Below, piece after piece: positions 8,931-17,782 of a stretch of DNA of 64,000 nt. The notes under the pieces are model-generated. The model did not search any database, was not told the origin of the DNA, and saw nothing but the letters and a program-made list of their open reading frames with translations. The stretch is taken from assembly GCA_023410715.1 (NCBI GenBank), contig JAEYPN010000017.1, positions 62,001-126,000 of the forward strand, written 5' to 3'. The position numbers and the translations under genes were made by a program. Source of the stretch: Bacillota bacterium. Lineage in GTDB: Bacteria > Bacillota_I > Bacilli_A > Izemoplasmatales > UBA1188. Numbering within the stretch: the first letter of the stretch is position 1; each line of letters opens with the position of its first letter.

Positions 8931-10715
8931 ATGAAAAAAAAGTTATCATTATTATTGTTTTTAGTCTTTGGAATGTTAGTGTTTACAGTTGGTTGCAATA
9001 AGATTACAACTGTTAAACCTGCAACAAATTCAACATCGAAAAGTACATCGAAAAGTACATCAAAATCATCAAGTTCAACAGACTCAACAGAAGATCCAAC
9101 AAAAGGAAGACTTGGTATACCTTATGACGTAGTAGGACAGGTAGATATATTACTTTGGTCTGGCTCAGACACATATCGTGCAGACTTAGGACATTCAAAT
9201 TTAAGTCCAACAGATTTAGTGTCACAAAATGATGCTGCTGCTTATGCTGTAGCCAAAGAGTTTAATAAACTTTACCCAAATGTTATAATTAATGGTTTCT
9301 TTAAAGCAGGAGATTCAGGTGGAACATCAAACTGGACATTAGTTCAACAAAACTATCAAGATACTCATGGTGTTTATCCATCAATTTGGGCATCAATGGA
9401 CTTAACTCTTGATACACAAAAAGGTATTGTTGCTGACTTAAGTAGATACGCAGATGACGAATTATATAAAAAAATAAATCCTTCAATTTTAGGCTTAACT
9501 AATTATTGGGGATTCCAAGCTGGTTTACCACAATATATTCTTCCTTGGGGAATATATGTTAATAAATCATTAGCTAATGCAAATAACATTTCAATTCCAG
9601 ATCCAGATTGGACAATAGAAGAATATTCAGCATTTACATCTCATTACGTATCTAACGTTTATTATGGAGCTATGGATACACCAATGTCAATTATTACATC
9701 AGGTGTTACTACAATGCAAAAATCACTTTACACATATATGACAACTGGTGAATTAACACAACCAGGAAAATTTGTGGATATGAATTCTGATGAAATGCGT
9801 GCTTTATTCCCATATATTCATGAATGGAATAAAACAACATTCTGGGGCGACTATGATCTAAAAGCTAAAGAAGCTGGCGATGGTGAAAATCCACTTGCTA
9901 CAATGTATTCAGGCAATGGTAACTGGACATATAACTTCTTCAAAAATAACGACGTTTTAACATTAGATAGTGATCCATGGATGATGGGCGACTGTGCAGA
10001 GCCAAATAAAGACTGGGTAAATGCTTGTCAAATGGATGATTGGGATATTTATCCACGTCCTGCAACAGATTACAATACAGAAAATATCGGAATCGTTTTA
10101 GACCCTATGGCTCTATACAATTTCTGTTTAGATGATAAAGTTCTTGCATGTAATGCAGAAGAACAATTAGAAATGGATATTAACTACTTGTTTATGTCAT
10201 TTTGGGTAGCTGATAATAAATCATTTGAAGCACGTGCTGCTCAATTATTTGGTGATCCTAAAAATAATACTACTTCTGATCCATCACTAACACCACTTTC
10301 TTCAGCTCTTAATGACTCATTACCTATCGTTATTGGCGATGATTTTACATTCCAAATGACTGAATGGTATAAACCAACTAAACATCAAAGATTTGCTAGC
10401 GAAGAATTAATGCCTGGGTGGCATTATGTTCTAGCTTTATATGAAGCTGGTAAATTCTGGGATGTATCAGATAAAGCATTCCCATGGTTCTATAACTATG
10501 AAGGTTCAAGCCGCCAAATCATGTATGAATTCCAAAATTACTGGGATATTAATTTAACTGGTGTTCAAAAAGGCGATGCAGCATTTACAAGTACAATTCT
10601 TGGTCGATTAGAAGAGTGGACTACACTTGCAAACGGAAGATTTGATCAGGCATTTAAAGACTTACAAGAAGGCTTAATGAACTATTACGGCTTTGAAGAA
10701 AGCGACTTTCAATAA
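8931..10715 (+). CDS. ABC transporter solute-binding lipoprotein (oligosaccharide-type)
   Basis: A 594-residue lipoprotein: type II signal peptide with lipobox FTVGC (C22), a Ser/Thr/Lys repeat linker (about 30-52), then a large family-1-like sugar-binding protein fold. It is longer than maltose-binding proteins (about 400 residues) and rich in Trp and Tyr, as expected for a binder of long oligosaccharides. It should capture beta-gluco-oligosaccharides outside the cell and hand them to the downstream permeases. SD AAGGAGG (8919-8925) sets the start. It has its own promoter and cre-like site upstream and a strong terminator downstream, so it is probably expressed at a higher level than the membrane components. 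The substrate is inferred from context only. Confidence 0.85.
   Translation: MKKKLSLLLFLVFGMLVFTVGCNKITTVKPATNSTSKSTSKSTSKSSSSTDSTEDPTKGRLGIPYDVVGQVDILLWSGSDTYRADLGHSNLSPTDLVSQNDAAAYAVAKEFNKLYPNVIINGFFKAGDSGGTSNWTLVQQNYQDTHGVYPSIWASMDLTLDTQKGIVADLSRYADDELYKKINPSILGLTNYWGFQAGLPQYILPWGIYVNKSLANANNISIPDPDWTIEEYSAFTSHYVSNVYYGAMDTPMSIITSGVTTMQKSLYTYMTTGELTQPGKFVDMNSDEMRALFPYIHEWNKTTFWGDYDLKAKEAGDGENPLATMYSGNGNWTYNFFKNNDVLTLDSDPWMMGDCAEPNKDWVNACQMDDWDIYPRPATDYNTENIGIVLDPMALYNFCLDDKVLACNAEEQLEMDINYLFMSFWVADNKSFEARAAQLFGDPKNNTTSDPSLTPLSSALNDSLPIVIGDDFTFQMTEWYKPTKHQRFASEELMPGWHYVLALYEAGKFWDVSDKAFPWFYNYEGSSRQIMYEFQNYWDINLTGVQKGDAAFTSTILGRLEEWTTLANGRFDQAFKDLQEGLMNYYGFEESDFQ
9033..9068 (+). repeat. In-frame 12-nt tandem repeat in the lipoprotein linker
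   Basis: ACATCGAAAAGT occurs twice in a row followed by a diverged third copy, encoding a Ser-Thr-Ser-Lys repeat in the spacer between the lipid anchor and the binding domain. Such repeats can vary in copy number and alter how far the domain reaches from the membrane. Confidence 0.8.
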
Positions 10716-10731
10716 TAATAAAAAAGCAGGG

Positions 10732-10766
10732 ATAAAGGGTGATGCTTTTCACCCTTTATTTTTTTA
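10732..10766 (+). terminator. Rho-independent terminator after the solute-binding protein gene
   Basis: A perfect 11-bp stem (ATAAAGGGTGA at 10732-10742 with its complement at 10749-10759), a 6-nt loop and a T-run. It sits between the binding-protein gene and the long transporter operon. Confidence 0.92.
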
Positions 10767-10805
10767 AATAAAAAAATAAATAATATATATATATGTGTAA
10801 TAATA

Positions 10806-10814
10806 TGCTATAAT
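10806..10814 (+). promoter_or_regulatory. Extended -10 promoter of the transporter operon
   Basis: TGCTATAAT, a consensus extended -10 (hexamer 10809-10814), lies just after the terminator and 38 nt before the ATG at 10852. It would drive the operon independently of the binding-protein gene. Confidence 0.7.
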
Positions 10815-10851
10815 ATTGGCGGATAATTATATTAAAACGGAGGTTACCAAT

Positions 10852-13845
10852 ATGAAAAAATTGGTTACATATTTAGTCCTCATTATTTCAATCGTCCTCA
10901 TCATTACGTTGTTTACTAGTGATGTATTTAAAACCAGTGATTATGATAAGTGGAGTGAAGAAGTATCGTATAATGAATACCTTGAAGCATTAAAAGTACT
11001 TGAGGGTTCTAAGTATCTGATTAGATACCCATATGCATCTTTCTTAGAAGATGAAGATCATCAGATTATCTATACACTTTCTACAGCTTCTGCAACACTT
11101 ATGCAAGAGCCAGCCCAAAGCTGCTATTTTTATAATGGCGAAGCTTGTGTTGACTTAAGCAAATCAAAAAAGGCAACGTATAGTGTTAATGTAAGTAATG
11201 CAGGAATGTATCATATTGAATTTGATTATATTGTTTCAGAAAATGTTTTGAATAACTTAACATTATCAGTAATGATTAATGGTGAATATCAATATGATGA
11301 AGCAAAAACGATCGATGTTCCATTGCTATGGGAAGATGAATCTAAGGAGTTTATACTTGATTCATATGGCGATGAATCATTACCAACTCAAAAAAGAATT
11401 GTTGAATGGAATAAGCTTTATTTGTATAACAATACATATTTAACTAGTGAGCCCTTATATTTCTATTTTGAAAAAGGGGAAAACACAATAGAGATTATAA
11501 ATGTTCAAGATAGTGAGATTCAAATAAAAGATTTAAAAGTAACTGCTCCAACAAAAAAACTTACATATGATGAATATTTAGCAAAAATAGGTGATAAGTC
11601 AAGTCCAAAAGCTAACATTTTAATTGATGCGATTAACTACATCAGTAAAAATTCTTCTTATGTACGTTTAACAGCGTATCAAAATGCATCTGTTAAACCG
11701 TATAATCCAATTGATAAAAAATTAAATGTCATTGATGGAACAGCTTGGAATAAAGCTGGACAAGAAGTAACATTCTCAATTGATGCAGATGGAAAAGATG
11801 GGCGAATTAAGGTAGAAGAGGATGGATATTACAATATTTCTTTACATTATCTAAATACTAAAGATCAGTTTAGTGTATTTAGAACAATTAAAATTGATGG
11901 TGAAGTGCCATTTGAAGAATTTGTTGCTTATGAATTTAAAGAAACTGGTTCTTCTAAATGGAGATTAGAAACTTTACCATACAAAGTTTATTTAACAAAA
12001 GGTGAACACACGATTTCTTTAAAAGCTGAAAAGTCACCAATGATAACTGAATTTAGGGATATTCAGCTATTAATAGACCATATTAATCAATTTTGCTTGG
12101 AAGCAAAAAAGATTATTGGTGGTGATGTCGATAAAAATAGAACATGGAATTTTACTAAAGTTATTCCTGAAACTGAAAGCTACTTAAAAGCTTATGACAC
12201 TGTTATTAAATACACTATTTTAAGTTTAAGTAAATATTCGGATGAAAAAGATAATTCAGCTACAATTGCTTATTTGAAAACAGCAATTAAAAAGCTGCGT
12301 AAGCCACTTGAATATCCTGATAAATTACCTATTTATCTTGATACATTATATAGCGGTACAGGTTCAATTACCCAAATGCTTGGTGATACAATAGACCGCT
12401 TGAATAACTGTGCTTTATATCTTGACGATATAAACATTTACAATGATGGATTAAATGAAAAAGCAAATGCAGGCTTCTTTATTAGAGCTTGGTACTCAGT
12501 TAAAACATTCTTTGCATCATTTACAACAAAAAAATATGTAACTAAGAATGATCCAAATGCATTAAACGTATGGGTTAATAGACCTTTAACATATGTCGAT
12601 ATGATGCAAAAAATTACCGATGCTGAATTTACAAAAAAGACAGGAATCAAAGTAAAGATTTCTATCATGCCAGATTCAAATAAACTTATTTTAGCAAATG
12701 CTGCAGGCAAAACTCCAAACGTGGCTTTGGGACTTGCAAGTTACATGCCATTCGATTTTGCAATAAGAGGGGCAATTGTTAACTTAGCAGAATTAGATGG
12801 ATTTTGGGAATATGCATCACAATTTGCTTCAGGATCATTTGTTTCAAGTATTTTAGAGGATGGGGTTTATGGAATGCCAGAAACTTTAGACTTTAATGCC
12901 CTAATTTATAGGAAAGACGTATTTAATAAATACAACTTGGAAATTCCTGATAACTGGGATGAAGTAATTCCTTTACTTTCAAAACTTCAAAGTTACGATA
13001 TGAACTTTTACTTCCCAACTAGTGGTGGTTCTTCACTTAAATGGTTTCATCAAACAACACCATTTATTTATCAGTATGGTGGCTCAATTTATTCTGCTGA
13101 TGGACTTTCAACAACTATTGATAATGAAGCAGCCTATAAAGGAATTAAATTATTAGGCGATTTATACACAACATATTCTTTACCAGCTCAGGTTGTTAGT
13201 TTCTATAATGATTTTAGATACAATAAATTACCGGTTGGTATCACTGACTTTGCTACTTATTTAACTTTAAAAAATGCAGCTCCAGAATTAATTGGTCAAT
13301 GGGGACTATCATTATATCCTGGTGTTGTTGATGATAATGACGTAACTCAAAGATGGTTTGTTGGAGCTGGTCAAAGTGGTATTATTTTTAAAGGAAGCGA
13401 AAAATCAGTAAATGAGTCATGGGAGTTCATGAAATGGTGGATGTCAACAGAAACTCAAACTAATTTTGCGTTCTCACTTCAAGCAACATATGGTCCAACA
13501 TATGTTTGGTTATCTGCTAATTTAAATGCTGTTAAGAACTCAGCAATTGAAGCTGAAGACAAAAAGATTATTCTAGAAATGATTAGCTGGATTATTGATA
13601 CTCCAAGAACACCAGGACAATATATGCTTGAAAGAGGACTTTCAGATATTTGGAATAAAATGGCTATCAGTGGTGTATCAGCCAGAATTGCAATCGATAA
13701 TCAGGTTCTTAAAATTAACCGAGAAATAACTAAAAAAATGGTTGAATTTGGTTATGTTGATAGTAATGGTAATATTCTTGTACCTTATACTGTTCGTGAT
13801 GTAAACTGGGTAAGAGAACAAATCGAAAAGGCAAAGGAGGATTAG
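10852..13845 (+). CDS. Membrane-anchored protein: CBM-like modules fused to a solute-binding domain
   Basis: The ATG at 10852 is chosen because GGAGGT (10839-10844) precedes it; an in-frame TTG at 10816 would overlap the -10 box. The 997-residue protein starts with a membrane segment (about 3-22, no lipobox Cys). Two beta-sandwich, CBM6/35-like modules follow (about 83-226 and 283-403), then a mostly helical stretch (about 413-533). The C-terminus is an ABC solute-binding domain (about 568-965), with TEFT-type start LNVWVNRPLTYVDM and PNVALGL. It should hold glycan near the membrane and deliver it to the adjacent permeases. Fusion of CBM-like modules to a binding protein is unusual. Domain limits are by eye. 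Confidence 0.75.
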   Translation: MKKLVTYLVLIISIVLIITLFTSDVFKTSDYDKWSEEVSYNEYLEALKVLEGSKYLIRYPYASFLEDEDHQIIYTLSTASATLMQEPAQSCYFYNGEACVDLSKSKKATYSVNVSNAGMYHIEFDYIVSENVLNNLTLSVMINGEYQYDEAKTIDVPLLWEDESKEFILDSYGDESLPTQKRIVEWNKLYLYNNTYLTSEPLYFYFEKGENTIEIINVQDSEIQIKDLKVTAPTKKLTYDEYLAKIGDKSSPKANILIDAINYISKNSSYVRLTAYQNASVKPYNPIDKKLNVIDGTAWNKAGQEVTFSIDADGKDGRIKVEEDGYYNISLHYLNTKDQFSVFRTIKIDGEVPFEEFVAYEFKETGSSKWRLETLPYKVYLTKGEHTISLKAEKSPMITEFRDIQLLIDHINQFCLEAKKIIGGDVDKNRTWNFTKVIPETESYLKAYDTVIKYTILSLSKYSDEKDNSATIAYLKTAIKKLRKPLEYPDKLPIYLDTLYSGTGSITQMLGDTIDRLNNCALYLDDINIYNDGLNEKANAGFFIRAWYSVKTFFASFTTKKYVTKNDPNALNVWVNRPLTYVDMMQKITDAEFTKKTGIKVKISIMPDSNKLILANAAGKTPNVALGLASYMPFDFAIRGAIVNLAELDGFWEYASQFASGSFVSSILEDGVYGMPETLDFNALIYRKDVFNKYNLEIPDNWDEVIPLLSKLQSYDMNFYFPTSGGSSLKWFHQTTPFIYQYGGSIYSADGLSTTIDNEAAYKGIKLLGDLYTTYSLPAQVVSFYNDFRYNKLPVGITDFATYLTLKNAAPELIGQWGLSLYPGVVDDNDVTQRWFVGAGQSGIIFKGSEKSVNESWEFMKWWMSTETQTNFAFSLQATYGPTYVWLSANLNAVKNSAIEAEDKKIILEMISWIIDTPRTPGQYMLERGLSDIWNKMAISGVSARIAIDNQVLKINREITKKMVEFGYVDSNGNILVPYTVRDVNWVREQIEKAKED

Positions 13846-13847
13846 AA

Positions 13848-14837
13848 ATGAGTCAAGATGTAAAAGAAGTAAAAGTCACTTTAAAAGACAAACTTAAAAC
13901 AACAAAATTCTATACTAAATTTCTAGGGCCTCGTATTGAAAAAATTGATAATGATAAGTTTTCAACATTCTTGTTATTATTACCATATATAATTTTGTTT
14001 ACGTTATTTATCATTATTCCCGTAATAATGGCTATTGCTTTATCGTTTACATATTTTAATCTAATTGAAACGCCAAAGATAGCTTCTTTATGGGGATTTG
14101 CAAACTATGTAGTTATTATTACTCAAGATTCAGATTTCTTAAAATATGTTATACCTAACACTTTAAAATATGCGATAATTACAGGGCCTGGAGGATACAT
14201 GCTATCATTCTTTATGGCTTGGATGTTATCACAAATTCAAGCAGGTCCAAGAAAAATAATTGCGCTTGCCTTATATACGCCTTCAATGATTGGTGGTGTA
14301 TTTATTTCGGTTATTTGGCGAACATTATTTTCGGGAGACCAATCAGGGTATATTAATGCAATTTTAATAAATTTAGGCATTATTGATAGCGCCATCCAAT
14401 TTCTCCAGTCACCAGATTATTTACTAACGATAATGATTGTCGTAACGCTTTGGAGCTCGATGGGTATTGGATTCTTATCAATGCTTGCTGGTATTCTAAA
14501 TGTTAATAAAGAATATTATGAAGCAGGATACATTGACGGAATTAAAAATCGTTTCCAAGAAATTATTTATATTACAATACCATCGATGAAACCACAGATG
14601 TTATTTGGCGCCGTTATGGCTATCGTAGGAGCATTTAGCTCAGGAAATATTGGTGTTGCCTTATCAGGTTCGAACCCAACTCCACAAAATGCTGGACAAC
14701 TAATTGTTAATCATATCGATGATTATGGATTCATTCGTTATGAAATGGGATATGCCGCAGCTTTATCAGTAATTTTAATGCTTATAATTCTGCTTTTTAA
14801 TAACATATCATACAAATTATTTGGCGAAAAGGACTAG
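13848..14837 (+). CDS. ABC sugar permease, MalF/LacF/UgpA-like
   Basis: A 329-residue integral membrane protein with six or so hydrophobic segments. The EAA loop, which docks the ATPase, is EAGYIDGIKNRFQEIIYITI followed by P (residues about 224-245). The N-terminus carries about 40 extra cytoplasmic residues. It starts 2 nt after the fusion-protein stop with GGAGG (13835-13839) as ribosome site, and pairs with the next gene to form a heterodimeric channel. It has the Gly/Asp of the EAA consensus intact, so it should be active. Confidence 0.9.
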   Translation: MSQDVKEVKVTLKDKLKTTKFYTKFLGPRIEKIDNDKFSTFLLLLPYIILFTLFIIIPVIMAIALSFTYFNLIETPKIASLWGFANYVVIITQDSDFLKYVIPNTLKYAIITGPGGYMLSFFMAWMLSQIQAGPRKIIALALYTPSMIGGVFISVIWRTLFSGDQSGYINAILINLGIIDSAIQFLQSPDYLLTIMIVVTLWSSMGIGFLSMLAGILNVNKEYYEAGYIDGIKNRFQEIIYITIPSMKPQMLFGAVMAIVGAFSSGNIGVALSGSNPTPQNAGQLIVNHIDDYGFIRYEMGYAAALSVILMLIILLFNNISYKLFGEKD

Positions 14838-14849
14838 GAGGTGGAATAA

Positions 14850-15725
14850 ATGAAACATAGTATTACAGGAACACAAATTAATCCTAAATTCTTTCATCGT
14901 TCACAGTTAAAGTTTTATTATATTCTTATTCCATTATCTATTGTATTTTTGCTACCGGTAGTTTATATTATTTCTCAGGCTTTTAAACCTCTTGACGAAC
15001 TTTTTATGTTTCCACCACGGTTTTTTGTAGAAAAGCCAACATTCAAAAACTTTAGTGATTTATTTAGAGCTGCTTCATCAACTGGCGTACCAATGGCAAG
15101 ATATTTATTTAACTCCATTGTTGTAACCATTTTGACTATTCTTTTAACATTAATCATTACAACGATGACAGCTTACGCTCTATCAAAAAAAGATTTTAAA
15201 CTTAAAAATAAATTATTTAAGATTAACCAAGTTGCCTTAATGTTCGTAGCAACAGCTGTAGGTATTCCAAGATATCTAGTTATTGTCAAACTAGGATTAT
15301 CTGATAACTTCCTAGCTCACATTATTCCTTATCTAGCTATGCCAGTAGGTTTATTCTTAATTAAACAATTTATTGATGGTGTACCTAACGAACTTATTGA
15401 AGCTGCAAAGCTTGATGGTGCGAACGATTGGCATATTATTACACAAGTAGTAATTCCTTTAATAAAACCAGCTTTAGCAACAATTGCCATTTTATCATTC
15501 CAATCAGTTTGGAATTCAACAGAAGCTTCAACAACTTACATCATTGATGAAACTAAAAAGACATTTGCATTCTATTTAAATACACTGACAGCATCCGCTT
15601 CAGGACCAGCAGGTGCTGGTATGAGTGCAGCAGCCGGACTAATTATGTTCTTACCTAACCTAATAATATTTATTATAATGCAAGGTAATGTTATGGACAC
15701 AATGGCACATTCTGGTATTAAGTAG
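14850..15725 (+). CDS. ABC sugar permease, MalG/LacG/UgpE-like
   Basis: A 291-residue membrane protein with six predicted helices and the EAA loop EAAKLDGANDWHIITQVVIP. It is the partner of the upstream permease in a CUT1-type sugar importer. SD AGGAGGTGG (14837-14845) precedes the ATG. The conserved periplasmic-type loop PPRFFVEKPTFKNF near the first helix is typical of this subunit. Confidence 0.9.
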   Translation: MKHSITGTQINPKFFHRSQLKFYYILIPLSIVFLLPVVYIISQAFKPLDELFMFPPRFFVEKPTFKNFSDLFRAASSTGVPMARYLFNSIVVTILTILLTLIITTMTAYALSKKDFKLKNKLFKINQVALMFVATAVGIPRYLVIVKLGLSDNFLAHIIPYLAMPVGLFLIKQFIDGVPNELIEAAKLDGANDWHIITQVVIPLIKPALATIAILSFQSVWNSTEASTTYIIDETKKTFAFYLNTLTASASGPAGAGMSAAAGLIMFLPNLIIFIIMQGNVMDTMAHSGIK

Positions 15726-15736
15726 GAGGAGAAGTT

Positions 15737-17782
15737 ATGAAAATAAAACGAAAAATAATTTTAGTGTTATTTCTATTAACGGCCTTTGTATTTAGTGCCA
15801 CTAACGTTAATAAAGTAGATGCATCAAGCGCAACAGTTTATACCTATGCTTTAAATTCAAAAGGCAGAATTACCCAGACGCAAGATGCATATTTACCTCA
15901 AAAAACTATTACCAATTTAGGGATTGTTAAACCAAGTGATATTTTTATTGACCATAATAATTTAGTATATGTTGCTGTTGCAGAATCAAAAAATAACAAA
16001 ATTATTGTTCTTGACCCTAAAAATACTTCAACAATTATAAAAACTATAACCCATAGTGAATTTTCCGATATTGATGGTATTTTTGTTAGAGAAAATGGTG
16101 ACATTTATGTTGCTGACCCTGGCTCAAATGCTATTTATGTTTTTGATAATGATGGTAACCTTTTAAGAAAAATTACTATGCCAACTGATAAAGCTTATCC
16201 ATCTACTAAATTTCAACCATCAAAAGTAGCTGTTGATAAAGGTGGAACAATCTACGTTGTTTTAGTTGGTGAAAATCTTGGCCTACTTAAATTAGCTAAT
16301 GATGGATCATATTTAGGCTTCTTTGCCTCAAATAAAGTTATTTTAAATTTAAGACAAAGACTTGAGCAGCTTTTATACACAAAAGAAAAGAAGAAAGATT
16401 CAAGTTGGAATGTTGGCTCAATTTTTACTAATGTTGTAGTTGATAGAGATGGAATTGTTTATTCAACAAGTGATGCAGATAATAGTGAAGCCATTAAAAA
16501 GCATAATACCAAAGGTAATAATATGCTTTCAGATATCTTAGTTATTGATGAAAACTTAACCGATATCTTTGTTGATAAAAATGGTATAATCTATGTCTCA
16601 GATGAACATGGATGGATTGACATTTATACAAGCTACGGTGAACTTATTTTTACATTTGGTACAACCAACGCTACATCAATTGCTGGCGTATTCAAAAAGC
16701 TTGATGGTATAGCTGTAGATGCTTCCGGAGTTATTTGGGCTATTGATGCAGAAAATAACTACATTCAAACATTCGTTCAAACAGAATATACGCAAAAGGT
16801 TTATAAGGCTTTAAGCTTATATGAAGAAGCTCATTATAAAGAAGCAATAGTGATTTGGGAAGAAGTTTTAAGATTAAATCAGTTATCAGTTCTTGCCCAT
16901 AACGGTATTGCGAAAAACTATCTAAACTTACATAACTTTAGAAAAGCAGCTGAACATTTTGAGCTTGCTGGAAATAGAACATTATATTCAGAAGCATATT
17001 GGGAAATTAGAAATACTTGGCTTCAAAATAATTTAGTATTAATTATTATTTTAATTCTTGTTTTAGTAATGATTGGCTTTATTATTAAAAAGACAAATAA
17101 GAAGCATCATTATCTGGATCCAGTTAAAAATTTTTTAATTAAGATTAGTAAAATAAAGATTGCTGATGATGTGTTATATAGTTTCCATGTAATGAAGCAC
17201 CCGATTGATTCAATGTATTATTTGAAGAAAAAGGAGAAAGGCTCATATCTTGGCGCGACTATAATCTTGATGTTAGCATTTATTGCCTTTATTATCTTTA
17301 GAACAAGCAAAGGATTTATTTTCCAAACAGTAAGTGCTAAGGATATGCAGCTTGGTTCAATCGCTCTTGGTTTCTTTGTCATCGTTATTGCTTTTGCAAT
17401 TACTAACTATTTAGTAACTTCAATTAAAGATGGTGAAGGTGGCTTTGGAGAGATTTATAAAGGTATTTGTTATTCATTAATGCCATTAATTATCTTTGCC
17501 TTACTAGCGACATTATTATCATATTTTATGACTTTAAATGAAGAGTTTATCTATACTCTTGTATGGGATATTGGTCTTGGATGGACACTCTTACTAGTAT
17601 GGATTTCAATTCAGGAAATGCAAAATTATACATTTACCGAAACAATTGTATCAGTTATTGTCAGCTTCTTATTTATTGCGATAATAGTTATCGTCTTAAC
17701 TTTTATTGAAATGATAGGATTCCAGATATTTAACTTTATTATTGACGTGATAAAGGAGGCGATTCGTAATGTTTTCAACTAA
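15737..17782 (+). CDS. NHL beta-propeller - TPR - YIP1-domain membrane protein
   Basis: The 681-residue product has a signal peptide (about 1-29), an NHL-type beta-propeller outside the membrane (about 40-345; repeated motifs such as GIFVRENGDIYVADPGSNAI), a TPR-like helical pair (about 348-420; EEAHYKEAIVIWEEVLRL), a membrane helix (about 431-452) and a C-terminal YIP1-type bundle of about five helices (about 500-675). From memory, similar proteins sit beside DUF5696 proteins and sugar permeases in Paenibacillus and clostridia, without an assigned role. Its place between two permease pairs suggests an accessory or scaffold part of the transporter. It overlaps the next gene by 14 nt. Function is not known. 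Confidence 0.7.
   Translation: MKIKRKIILVLFLLTAFVFSATNVNKVDASSATVYTYALNSKGRITQTQDAYLPQKTITNLGIVKPSDIFIDHNNLVYVAVAESKNNKIIVLDPKNTSTIIKTITHSEFSDIDGIFVRENGDIYVADPGSNAIYVFDNDGNLLRKITMPTDKAYPSTKFQPSKVAVDKGGTIYVVLVGENLGLLKLANDGSYLGFFASNKVILNLRQRLEQLLYTKEKKKDSSWNVGSIFTNVVVDRDGIVYSTSDADNSEAIKKHNTKGNNMLSDILVIDENLTDIFVDKNGIIYVSDEHGWIDIYTSYGELIFTFGTTNATSIAGVFKKLDGIAVDASGVIWAIDAENNYIQTFVQTEYTQKVYKALSLYEEAHYKEAIVIWEEVLRLNQLSVLAHNGIAKNYLNLHNFRKAAEHFELAGNRTLYSEAYWEIRNTWLQNNLVLIIILILVLVMIGFIIKKTNKKHHYLDPVKNFLIKISKIKIADDVLYSFHVMKHPIDSMYYLKKKEKGSYLGATIILMLAFIAFIIFRTSKGFIFQTVSAKDMQLGSIALGFFVIVIAFAITNYLVTSIKDGEGGFGEIYKGICYSLMPLIIFALLATLLSYFMTLNEEFIYTLVWDIGLGWTLLLVWISIQEMQNYTFTETIVSVIVSFLFIAIIVIVLTFIEMIGFQIFNFIIDVIKEAIRNVFN

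Noticed and set aside
10816..10818. Upstream TTG start for the CBM/binding-domain fusion
   Set aside because: It lies next to the -10 box, so it would be before or at the start of transcription, and the ATG at 10852 has a strong ribosome site.
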